Part shown: positions 1 through 5,813 of the stretch, in pieces
Layout of the letters: each line of letters starts with the position of its first letter
How positions within the stretch are numbered: position 1 is the stretch's first letter
Origin: an uncultured Oxalobacter sp.
GTDB lineage: Bacteria > Pseudomonadota > Gammaproteobacteria > Burkholderiales > Burkholderiaceae_D
DNA: 8,383 nt
Assembly (NCBI GenBank): GCA_937916185.1
Contig: CALGGD010000328.1
Location: forward strand, 1 to 8,383
Direction of reading: 5' to 3'
The notes under the pieces: generated by a model
What the model was told of the DNA's origin: nothing
What the model saw: only the letters and a program-made list of their open reading frames with translations
The model's database searches: none
Position numbers and translations under genes: made by a program

Positions 1-1176
1 GGTTGTCCGTTCGGGATGGTAGGGCTGCATCAGGTAGATGCGGGGTTCTTCAAGGATGTTGCCTTTGCCGAAAAGCGTGAAGATGGACTGGCTGGAGAAG
101 TCTGACTTGGCAAGCCAGAGCCCATAGGCGGCGGTGTAATTGGCGGCAAGCGGGACATGATGCCCGGCGATGGTGACATCATGGTCCTGCCAGGTATCAT
201 AGGCAGACAGGATGACATGGTCGGTGGCAAGGACTTCTTCCAGGGTTTGACCAGGGAACCTGACAAGTCCAGTCACAGAGATGTAATGCATCGGTTCCCA
301 GGGTTTCTGGACAGAACCGGCTTCTTCCGGGTTGGGGGCATCAAGGATATCTTCCAGTGCGGATGGGGTTTCTTTGCTGTTTTTTTCTGTTTTCTTGGTG
401 TTTGATTCAATCGAGACGACCATACGGGCACCCAGGCCATCCTGGACATACTGGTTCCTCAGTCCCTCGAAATTCAGCCGGTAGTCTGGTGTGAAGCCGC
501 TGATTTCAGCGGTTTTTCCTTCAATTTCCGGCATACCGGTCATATCGAGCTCGATCTGCCAGTGCCCAAGCAAACGTTTGAGGGGATGTTTCCTTTCCTG
601 CCTGTGGCGGAGGTTACGGCTTTTCGCTGTGTCAGAGATGATGGAAATGGCACGCTGGGAAGCATAGTTGTAGAAGTCCCGGACCTGGTTCTGACGGTCT
701 TCCAATGCCCGTCTGTCAACGGAGCGGTCGGTGTAGAAAAGGTAGGCATAGGCATGGCGAGCAGACTCCAGGAAGCTGTTGAACCGGTTCACGCGCCGGT
801 CTTTCCTTTCATGGGGAGACGCATCGGCAAGGGATGCCCGGTCATTTTCCATCGCCTGCATCAGCCAGATTTCCGAGGAAGCGGAAAGCCGCTGCTCATC
901 GTTCAGCGCCTTTGTCTGGCTGATGGCGTCAAGGCAGGTCTTTGGGGCTCTGTTGCAGGTTTTTGCCTCGATACCGACAACATGCAGGGAAGAGACGGTC
1001 TGTTGGCTCAGTCTGCCGGAACTGATGATGTCGCCACGGCGCTGGTTCATGTATTCCGCACTGTCCTGCGTGGAGACTTTGACAGAGGTGCATGCCGCCA
1101 GCAGCATGAGGGGCAACAGCAAGAGGCATCTGCGGATGCTCGTCAGGAACAGTTGAAAGGCGGTTGCTGGTTGCAT
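1..1176 (-). CDS. Lipoprotein, probable alpha/beta-hydrolase type, 3' end cut by window edge
   Basis: The minus strand is open without a stop from an ATG at 1176 to base 1, giving 392 residues with the C-terminus outside the window. The N-terminus is a lipoprotein signal: hydrophobic residues 17-28 followed by the lipobox L26-A27-A28-C29, so the mature protein should be lipid-anchored at C29. A Cys pair follows at about residues 70-77. The Lys/Glu/Ser-rich stretch near residues 257-273 looks like a flexible linker. The last part visible (IAGHHVPLAANYTAAYGLWL, then EEPRIYLMQPYHPERT) resembles the region just before the hydrolase core in betaproteobacterial alpha/beta-hydrolase lipoproteins, as I recall that family. 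The nucleophile elbow would lie beyond base 1, so catalysis cannot be confirmed. No strong Shine-Dalgarno site precedes the start. The gene lies 65 bases after the DUF4186 gene on the same strand and may share its transcript. I am sure of the lipoprotein gene, less so of the hydrolase assignment. Confidence 0.85.
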   Translation of the reverse strand, partial: MQPATAFQLFLTSIRRCLLLLPLMLLAACTSVKVSTQDSAEYMNQRRGDIISSGRLSQQTVSSLHVVGIEAKTCNRAPKTCLDAISQTKALNDEQRLSASSEIWLMQAMENDRASLADASPHERKDRRVNRFNSFLESARHAYAYLFYTDRSVDRRALEDRQNQVRDFYNYASQRAISIISDTAKSRNLRHRQERKHPLKRLLGHWQIELDMTGMPEIEGKTAEISGFTPDYRLNFEGLRNQYVQDGLGARMVVSIESNTKKTEKNSKETPSALEDILDAPNPEEAGSVQKPWEPMHYISVTGLVRFPGQTLEEVLATDHVILSAYDTWQDHDVTIAGHHVPLAANYTAAYGLWLAKSDFSSQSIFTLFGKGNILEEPRIYLMQPYHPERTT

Positions 1177-1241
1177 GGTTTCAGGGATTGGGATTTTTCT
1201 GCGTATTGTACTGTATTGATGGCTTGCTGTTGTGGACAGGT

Positions 1242-1838
1242 TCAGCCAAAGAGGTCATCGGTGGGATTGGTGGAATCCGGTGTAGTATTCTTTTTGGGGG
1301 CTTTCTTCACGGTGTTTTTCGGGGAGACGGCAGACGGTTGTTCCGGTGGCGTCTGCCAGCGGCTGAGCTGCCGGTGTATCCAGGTCATGATGAGGGTGGT
1401 CACATAATGCTGTTCTGATGGGGTGAAGGCTTTGCCGGGCTCGATACGATGCCATTTTTTCAGACAGTTCCGGCAGCAGGTGCCGGTTGCATGCTGGGCG
1501 ATGAAGACCGGGTGGCCTTTCATCGGGGTCTGGCTGCCGTCGTTCAGAATGACGGCGGGGGCAAGCCGGGCGGCAATCAGTTCTTCAGCGTGTCTGGCGA
1601 TGGTGCCGATGCCTTTTTCGTGGATGTACCGGACCTGTTCTGCCTTGAGGTGCCAGCTCATGCGGAACCTGGAATGGGTGAGTGCTTGTAGCCTTTCAGT
1701 AATCCTGCCAGCTTCATCCTCGAAGACGGCCGGGCTTCCACTGTCCACTGGAACATGGATGACGGTGTCTGCCCAGAAATCCGGCTGGCGGGCATCGGAT
1801 GCCATGCTGTCTGGATTGCTGTGTCGGGAAGGAACCAT
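1242..1838 (-). CDS. DUF4186 domain protein
   Basis: This 198-residue protein matches the DUF4186 family, whose biochemical role is not known to me. The recognisable core spans about residues 55-150. It contains FRMSWHLKAEQ (58-68), a conserved NDGSQTP-KGHPVFIAQHAT block (99-118) and the motif C121-C122-x-x-C125 followed by W129-H130. The clustered Cys and His residues (C121, C122, C125, H109, H116, H130) could bind a metal, which is inference. The family core is about 110 residues. This copy adds an acidic N-terminal segment of about 50 residues and a Lys/Pro/Thr-rich tail after about residue 160, which looks disordered. The start at 1838 is the first ATG; a second in-frame ATG at 1805 (residue 12) is possible, and neither has a good Shine-Dalgarno site. 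The gene runs divergently from the zinc-ribbon membrane protein gene at 1975 and lies upstream of the lipoprotein gene. Confidence 0.85.
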   Translation of the reverse strand: MVPSRHSNPDSMASDARQPDFWADTVIHVPVDSGSPAVFEDEAGRITERLQALTHSRFRMSWHLKAEQVRYIHEKGIGTIARHAEELIAARLAPAVILNDGSQTPMKGHPVFIAQHATGTCCRNCLKKWHRIEPGKAFTPSEQHYVTTLIMTWIHRQLSRWQTPPEQPSAVSPKNTVKKAPKKNTTPDSTNPTDDLFG

Positions 1839-1905
1839 GTTTCTGTCTGCCAGGGGGGTCAGGTCTTGCGGATGCCGGGTACGGTCAGAAGGGGCTTTTC
1901 AAGGG

Positions 1906-1911
1906 TATAAT
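1906..1911 (+). promoter_or_regulatory. Candidate -10 box (TATAAT) for the gene at 1975
   Basis: A perfect TATAAT lies 64 bases before the start codon at 1975, inside the 136-base divergent spacer. I see no convincing -35 box 16-18 bases upstream, so this is only a candidate. Confidence 0.3.
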
Positions 1912-1947
1912 CTCACTTTCCAATGGAGTACGGCACTGCCGCCATTC

Positions 1948-1962
1948 ATTATAACGGTTATA
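1948..1962. promoter_or_regulatory. Dyad and minus-strand -10-like box in the divergent spacer
   Basis: Bases 1950-1962 read TATAACGGTTATA, a perfect inverted repeat with 6-base arms around one base. It overlaps a minus-strand TATAAT (1953 down to 1948) that could serve the DUF4186 gene. The position between two divergent genes fits an operator or overlapping promoters, but an AT-rich dyad this short can also arise by chance. Confidence 0.25.
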
Positions 1963-1974
1963 TGCAGGGGCTAA

Positions 1975-2508
1975 ATGGCGAAAAAGTCTAAGAAGGAGGT
2001 TCAGCGGACCTGTCAGGAATGTGGCAAAAAATTCAGGGGCAATCCGCTTGCCCGGTATTGTCCTGAATGCCGCCAGTTGTTTGTCAAGGAGAAGGAGGCC
2101 ATACAGGCAGCCCGTGCTGCCAACAGTGCTTTGCGTGGTCCTCTGGTTGCCCAACAGAAACAGGGCATTTCTGATTTTTTCAAGAAGCACCTGACGTTCA
2201 CCCGTCTGGCAATCGCCAATGTGGTGGTCCTGGCATTGATCCATGGCATCGCGATGTTCATCTCGAATTCTTCCTCGGTGTCCCTTGAGCTGATTGCCAA
2301 GGCAGAGGATTTCCAGTCTTCAAGTTTTGCGACCGCCCTCATCCTGGTCTGGGGCTGCGCGCTGCGGGGATTTTTCTGGTGGCGTGAGAAGAAAGGGCAT
2401 GTTGACTGGAAAGACAATTACTGGAAGCAGCTGCTGACCTGGCTTGTCTGCCTGATTTTCACGGTTGGGTTCTCGACATTCCTGTTGCTGCGTCCAGGGC
2501 CGGCCTGA
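1975..2508 (+). CDS. Zinc-ribbon membrane protein, uncharacterised
   Basis: I do not recognise a named family for this 177-residue protein. Its N-terminus is a basic zinc ribbon: C13-x2-C16-G and Y28-C29-x2-C32 form two Cys-x2-Cys knuckles 12 residues apart, the pattern of small treble-clef or ribbon folds. A charged, Ala/Gln-rich segment (about 37-72) follows. Then come three probable membrane segments at about residues 76-97, 118-136 and 152-172, with a Trp/Lys-rich stretch (134-151) between the second and third. With no signal peptide, the ribbon should face the cytoplasm. The start is ATG 1975, preceded by AGGGG at 1966-1970. The gene is divergent from the DUF4186 gene and ends at the hairpin shared with the convergent lipoprotein gene. 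A role in sensing or in recruiting a partner to the membrane is only a guess. Confidence 0.8.
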   Translation: MAKKSKKEVQRTCQECGKKFRGNPLARYCPECRQLFVKEKEAIQAARAANSALRGPLVAQQKQGISDFFKKHLTFTRLAIANVVVLALIHGIAMFISNSSSVSLELIAKAEDFQSSSFATALILVWGCALRGFFWWREKKGHVDWKDNYWKQLLTWLVCLIFTVGFSTFLLLRPGPA

Positions 2509-2555
2509 GCATCGGGTTCAGGCGGGTGCTGCCGGAAGGTTTTGCCGAAAAACAG

Positions 2556-2582
2556 GAAAGGGTGGCTTGGAACCACCCTTTC
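2556..2582. terminator. Two-way rho-independent terminator between convergent genes
   Basis: A perfect 10-base stem (GAAAGGGTGG at 2556-2565 pairing with CCACCCTTTC at 2573-2582) encloses a 7-base loop. It lies between the stop of the zinc-ribbon gene (2508) and the stop of the convergent glycine-zipper lipoprotein gene (2605). Read leftward, the stem is followed by CCTGTTTTTC, giving a T tract for the minus-strand unit. Read rightward, the tail is weaker (TGCGTTTC) but the stem itself starts with A and ends with T residues. It probably stops transcription from both sides, more efficiently for the minus strand. Confidence 0.75.
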
Positions 2583-2604
2583 TGCGTTTCAGGGGAATTG
2601 CCGG

Positions 2605-3183
2605 TCAGTTTTCCTGGACAACGTAGTCGTTGTTGGAGGGTGCCCGTTCACTCTGGACATCAGGGACGACATAGTCATCTGGCGGAGGATTGGAAGAGCG
2701 TGGCGGCGGCGGAGGGCCATAGCTGCCCTGGTTCCTGTTCTGCTGACCGTAATTGCCCGCCATTGGGACACTGTGCCCTTTGGCGTACATGCACTGCTGG
2801 TAAGCATTGTCATACTGGACCTGTGCGGCACGGTAGGACTCGCTTCCCTTGGCGGAGCCGCCCAATGTGCCGAGCAGCAGACCTGCGCCTGCGCCGACTG
2901 CCGCACCCCGGGCATGGCCATGGTCGAACGCAGCACCTGCGGCTGCACCGATGGCGGTTGTGACTGCCGCGCTCTTGACGGTGGAAGCGGTGTCGTAGCT
3001 GCTTGGGTCGTCGCCGACGCGGTCCAGCGCATAGTCACGGCATTGCTGGTCGTCCGCCTTGAACTGTTCAAAGGTTGCGTTTGGTCCCGGCATGACGTTG
3101 ACAGAAGGTCCGGTCGGAACGGAGGAACATGCCGTTATCATGAGAGGGGCAAGCAACAGGAGATATTTGGGTTTGAAGGACAT
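2605..3183 (-). CDS. Glycine-zipper lipoprotein
   Basis: This is a 192-residue envelope lipoprotein. Residues 1-18 form a signal peptide with the lipobox I16-T17-A18-C19, so the mature protein begins at a lipidated Cys. The conserved segment GPSVNVMPG followed by FEQFKADDQQCRDYA (26-52) is typical of betaproteobacterial glycine-zipper lipoproteins. The zipper itself lies at about 74-113, with small residues in GxxxG-like spacing in two blocks separated by an Asp-His-Gly-His turn. A second conserved stretch, YDNAYQQCMYAKGHSVP, follows. The C-terminal third is Pro/Asn/Gln-rich and probably disordered, ending with a repeated DYVV element. C48 and the Cys of the QQCMYAKG stretch could form a disulfide. 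An AAGGA Shine-Dalgarno site lies just upstream of the ATG at 3183. The gene is 42 bases downstream of the Gly/His-rich protein gene on the same strand and ends at the terminator hairpin. Its molecular role is unknown; glycine zippers often mediate membrane association. Confidence 0.9.
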   Translation of the reverse strand: MSFKPKYLLLLAPLMITACSSVPTGPSVNVMPGPNATFEQFKADDQQCRDYALDRVGDDPSSYDTASTVKSAAVTTAIGAAAGAAFDHGHARGAAVGAGAGLLLGTLGGSAKGSESYRAAQVQYDNAYQQCMYAKGHSVPMAGNYGQQNRNQGSYGPPPPPRSSNPPPDDYVVPDVQSERAPSNNDYVVQEN

Positions 3184-3225
3184 GTTTTTTCCTTTCGTCT
3201 AAAAAATGTTCTTTTCTATGATCCG

Positions 3226-3711
3226 TCATTTCTGGGCATCTGCCGGGAAGGGGTGGACTTTGACCCATCGGGCATTGCACTGTGATATGTAGGGATAATA
3301 GCCTTTTGGATTATGGCAGTAGTACCAGTAATTCCCGGCATTGTCTTCCCTGCTGACATATTGTACAGGCTGCTGCACGATGACGGTCGAGCCTCCATAA
3401 TACCCGCCATAGTACGGATAAGGATGATAGTACCACGGATACCAGAAGGCTGGGGTCAGGTCCATATAGAAGCCATAGGAGCCATGCCAGCGGTGTCCAT
3501 GATGATGTCCGCCACCACGGGGACCACCATGGAAACCGCCGCCATGTCCGCCCCGGAAGCCGCCACCGTGTCCGCCACCATGGAAACCACCGCCGTGTCC
3601 ACCACCATGCCCTCCGCCATGTCCACCACGGGCAAGGACAGGAGTGGAGACAGCGCCAGCCACGCAGACGGCAAGCACCGCTGCAAGAATCTTTTTAATG
3701 GTCAGTTTCAT
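3226..3711 (-). CDS. Exported Gly/His-rich protein with conserved aromatic C-terminal motif
   Basis: This 161-residue protein starts with a Sec signal peptide (basic residues to 7, hydrophobic core 8-21, likely cleavage after V25-L26-A27). The mature N-terminus is a low-complexity tract of GGHGGG, GGF and HGGG units (29-73) with many His residues. A Tyr/Trp/Pro-rich segment (79-107) follows. The C-terminal motif YWYYCHNPKGYYPYISQC (128-145) plus W149 is, as I recall, shared by small exported proteobacterial proteins, with C132 and C145 placed for a disulfide. The ATG at 3711 was chosen because a perfect AGGAGG lies 6 bases before it (3718-3723) and because it gives a clean signal peptide; an ATG at 3735 in the same frame would sit upstream of that site. 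The His/Gly tract suggests metal binding, which is inference. It is probably first in a two-gene unit with the glycine-zipper lipoprotein. Confidence 0.9.
   Translation of the reverse strand: MKLTIKKILAAVLAVCVAGAVSTPVLARGGHGGGHGGGHGGGFHGGGHGGGFRGGHGGGFHGGPRGGGHHHGHRWHGSYGFYMDLTPAFWYPWYYHPYPYYGGYYGGSTVIVQQPVQYVSREDNAGNYWYYCHNPKGYYPYISQCNARWVKVHPFPADAQK
3493..3627 (-). repeat. Gly/His codon repeat tract inside the exported protein gene
   Basis: These bases encode residues 29-73 of the Gly/His-rich protein. They are built from imperfect short units, with GGN and CAT/CAC codons recurring and Phe or Arg codons interrupting. The tract is coding and in frame. Such tracts can gain or lose units by slippage. 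Confidence 0.75.
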
Positions 3712-3756
3712 GGGTCGCCTCCTGATTTGTTCCACCCTATTGGGCAGGGAAATCCT

Positions 3757-3774
3757 CTGTATCCCCAGATACAG
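3757..3774. promoter_or_regulatory. Inverted repeat in the leader of the Gly/His-rich protein gene
   Basis: CTGTATC and GATACAG form 7-base perfect arms around a 4-base loop, 46 bases upstream of the ATG at 3711. In the minus-strand transcript it would be a short 5'-UTR hairpin; as DNA it could be an operator. No run of T follows directly. AT-rich -10-like sequence (GATAAT, 3796 down to 3791) lies just upstream of it, without a clear -35 box. Confidence 0.3.
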
Positions 3775-3909
3775 GCTGTTATCTAATTCTATTATCAGTC
3801 GGTCAGGAAAAGTTCAGGGATTTTGTAACATTTGTTGTCACTTTGTAAGTATCATGTTGGATGTCTCATTGGGAAAGGGCGCGTTCAGCGTGCCTGGTGT
3901 TTTCGTTCT

Positions 3910-5313
3910 ATGAATAGTGCGCATTGGTTTATTCTGACAGGCGGGCTGCTGCTGGCAATCGGGATTTCCTCATCGGTGTTGAGGCGCCTGCCAGTCTCTT
4001 CTGCCATGCTTTATCTGGCGGTCGGGATTGTTGTCGGACCGACCGGGTTGAACCTTTTCCATTTCAATCCCTTGAAACAGTCTGCGTTCCTGGAAGCGCT
4101 GACGGAGGTTGCTGTCCTGATTTCCCTGTTCTCGGCAGGGGTCAAGATGCCGGTTCCCATCAAGTTGCGGATATGGAAGGCGCCTATCCTGCTGGCATCC
4201 ACATCCATGATGGTCAGTGTCGGGCTGACCACGCTGTTTGGGTGGTATATCCTGAAACTGCCGTTGGGTGCTGCCATCCTGCTGGGGGCGATTGTCGCAC
4301 CGACAGACCCGGTGCTGGCAACGGATGTGCAGAGCAGGCGCCCTGGGGATTCCGACAGGCTCCGTTTCACCCTGACGTGCGAGGCGGGGATGAACGATGG
4401 GAGTGCTTTCCCGTTCGTCATCCTGGGTATGGGGCTGCTGTCGTATCACAAGTTGGGCAGTTGGGTCTGGAAATGGGCGCTGACGGACATCCTGTGGGCA
4501 ACGATTGCAGGGATTGCCATTGGATGGGTCATCGGTTACCTGATGGGACTGCTGGTAAGCCGGGTCCATCAGAAATACCGTAGTGGCCTGCTGGATGATT
4601 TCTTGGGGTTGGGGCTGATCGGCGTTGTCTATGGGGTTTCGGAAGTCTGTGATACATGGGGGTTCCTGGCGGTGTTTGCGGCGGCGGTGGCGTTGCGGCA
4701 GGCGGAGTTCAAGGCGGCACAGCGGATTGCCCAAGGACAGCAGGTGTTCGCCCTGGGCGGCAGGTTCTTGAAGAAGGAAGCCGTTCCCGGCACGGCAGGG
4801 GAAGGGCAGGCCGTCCAGACTGAAGGGAATAGGGTGGTTGGAGAAGGAAAACCGCAGACATTGCCGGATGGACAGCCGTTTGTCAGTTCGAGTTCCCTGG
4901 TGTTCCATGAGTACCTGGAGCGGCTTTCTGAACTGGTGCTGATTCTGCTGGTCGGTGGGACGCTTTTCCTCAGTTCATGGAGCCTGCGTTCTGTCGGATT
5001 GTCCCTGTTCCTGTTTTTCATTGTACGTCCGTTGAGCGTTTATATCGGGATGCTGCCGCAGCGGGGACTTCGGCGGGTCAAGGGGCTTTCTGCCTGGTTT
5101 GGGGTGCGGGGAATCGGTTCTCTCTATTATCTGATGTATGTCATCAACAATGGTATCGCTGAACCGTTGGCACTGGAACTGATTCATCTTGTGCTGATTG
5201 TCATCACGATGTCGGTTGTCTTGCATGGTGTGACGGTCAAGCCATTGCTTGCCCGGTTCTGGCGTGGTGGCGACGATACGGAAACCCATAAGACAGGAAC
5301 ATCCCGTTCCTGA
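3910..5313 (+). CDS. Cation:proton antiporter, CPA1 family
   Basis: This 467-residue inner-membrane protein has many hydrophobic helices and the CPA1 core motifs. APTDPVLA at 130-137 carries the conserved Asp133 of the unwound helix. E158-AGMNDG-164 carries the Asn162-Asp163 pair that binds the ion and proton in electroneutral CPA1 (NhaP-like) antiporters. RGIGSLYYL near the C-terminus is also characteristic. It should exchange Na+ or K+ for H+, serving pH and salt balance; the ion cannot be read from sequence. About residues 264-325 form a long hydrophilic insert rich in Gly, Glu, Lys and Gln between helices. The frame is open upstream to 3832, but the ATG at 3910 was chosen because MNSAHWFILTGGLLLAIG begins the first helix as in betaproteobacterial homologues, as I recall them. 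There is no good Shine-Dalgarno site. The gene stands alone, divergent from the Gly/His protein gene and convergent with the tautomerase gene. Confidence 0.92.
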   Translation: MNSAHWFILTGGLLLAIGISSSVLRRLPVSSAMLYLAVGIVVGPTGLNLFHFNPLKQSAFLEALTEVAVLISLFSAGVKMPVPIKLRIWKAPILLASTSMMVSVGLTTLFGWYILKLPLGAAILLGAIVAPTDPVLATDVQSRRPGDSDRLRFTLTCEAGMNDGSAFPFVILGMGLLSYHKLGSWVWKWALTDILWATIAGIAIGWVIGYLMGLLVSRVHQKYRSGLLDDFLGLGLIGVVYGVSEVCDTWGFLAVFAAAVALRQAEFKAAQRIAQGQQVFALGGRFLKKEAVPGTAGEGQAVQTEGNRVVGEGKPQTLPDGQPFVSSSSLVFHEYLERLSELVLILLVGGTLFLSSWSLRSVGLSLFLFFIVRPLSVYIGMLPQRGLRRVKGLSAWFGVRGIGSLYYLMYVINNGIAEPLALELIHLVLIVITMSVVLHGVTVKPLLARFWRGGDDTETHKTGTSRS

Positions 5314-5384
5314 GAAGGAAGGGCGCGGAGAAAGAAAGGGAAAGCCAGGGATGGCAGGGGCCTTCCCCAAGGGATGGCGGCTGT

Positions 5385-5570
5385 CTATTGGTCAGACCAG
5401 AGCTTGCCGGCAGTTGCCCAATTCTCTTTTTTGACATCAGTCATGATGATGTCCACAGCGGAAGGGCTGCATTTCAGGGTGTTTACCGTTGCTTCGGTGA
5501 TGGCTTTCGCCAGTTCCCGTTTCTGTTCGATGGTGCGCCCTTCGAAGAGCTGGATGTTGATGGTTGGCAT
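5385..5570 (-). CDS. 4-oxalocrotonate tautomerase family protein
   Basis: This is a 61-codon protein; after removal of Met it begins with Pro1, the catalytic base of the tautomerase superfamily. The order PTINIQLFEGRT followed by EQK matches the first strand and helix of 4-OT, with Arg11 conserved. Position 39, Arg in the Pseudomonas 4-OT, is Asp here, and position 50 is Trp rather than Phe. The true substrate is therefore probably not 2-hydroxymuconate, and the natural reaction is unknown. The segment KCSPSAVDIIMTDVKKENWA suits a betaproteobacterial paralogue. The start must be the ATG at 5570, since only that exposes Pro1, although the frame is open far upstream through the antisense of glyA. 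An AGGA Shine-Dalgarno core lies about 7 bases before it. Such proteins usually act as hexamers in the cytoplasm. It converges on the antiporter gene (stop at 5313); no clear terminator is visible in the 71 bases between them. Confidence 0.92.
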   Translation of the reverse strand: MPTINIQLFEGRTIEQKRELAKAITEATVNTLKCSPSAVDIIMTDVKKENWATAGKLWSDQ

Positions 5571-5625
5571 ATCTGTTCCTGTCATGCTAGGGGTTGGGAA
5601 AATACGGTTTGGAAACCTGCGGGCA

Positions 5626-5631
5626 ATTATA
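5626..5631 (-). promoter_or_regulatory. Candidate -10 box (TATAAT) for the tautomerase gene
   Basis: The minus strand reads TATAAT about 56 bases upstream of the ATG at 5570. No good -35 box is seen at the standard distance, so the call is tentative. Confidence 0.3.
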
Positions 5632-5677
5632 TACGATGCGTTGCTGGAAGGTTTCTCCAAAAGGCAGGAAGGGGTTT

Positions 5678-5696
5678 GAAACGGTGTTTCCCTTTT
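5678..5696 (+). other. Small hairpin with T run upstream of glyA
   Basis: GAAAC (5678-5682) and GTTTC (5686-5690) can pair around three bases and are followed by CCTTTTTT. Read rightward this resembles a weak terminator just before the glyA promoter. It might shield glyA from read-through, but the stem is short. Confidence 0.2.
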
Positions 5697-5705
5697 TTCC
5701 CGTGC

Positions 5706-5734
5706 TTGTTTAAGCCCCTTGTTTTTTATAAAAT
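5706..5734 (+). promoter_or_regulatory. Probable sigma70 promoter of glyA
   Basis: TTGTTT (5706-5711) and TAAAAT (5729-5734) are separated by 17 bases, with an alternative overlapping TATAAA at 5727. This predicts a leader of about 70 bases before the ATG at 5814. I see no known riboswitch in that leader. Confidence 0.5.
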
Positions 5735-5813
5735 ATTCCGCTGATTTTTTGGGAACGGTTGATGGGCCGTTCAGTTGATTTCCCCTTTTGCAAGAATAAG
5801 ATTTGGAGCAGAA

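Noticed and set aside
562..1407. Plus-strand open frame of 281 codons
   Set aside because: It lies antisense to the lipoprotein and DUF4186 genes, whose products show a lipobox and conserved family motifs. Its own translation shows no domain.
3493..3627. Possible CRISPR or tandem DNA repeat array
   Set aside because: The units are short, imperfect and in coding phase for Gly and His; there are no unique spacers of constant length.
3313..3786. Plus-strand open frame with Thr/Ala/Met repeats
   Set aside because: It is the complement of the Gly/His repeat tract; the minus frame has a signal peptide and a perfect Shine-Dalgarno site.
3970..4908. Minus-strand open frame of 312 codons opposite the antiporter
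   Set aside because: Its translation is Gln/Arg/Pro/His-rich low-information sequence, typical of the complement of membrane-protein codons.
5314..5384. Terminator between the convergent antiporter and tautomerase genes
   Set aside because: Only 4-5 base stems (such as GGGG-CCTT-CCCC) without T tracts are present.
5735..5813. Possible riboswitch in the glyA leader
   Set aside because: The predicted leader is only about 70 bases, and no glycine, tetrahydrofolate or SAH riboswitch core could be recognised.
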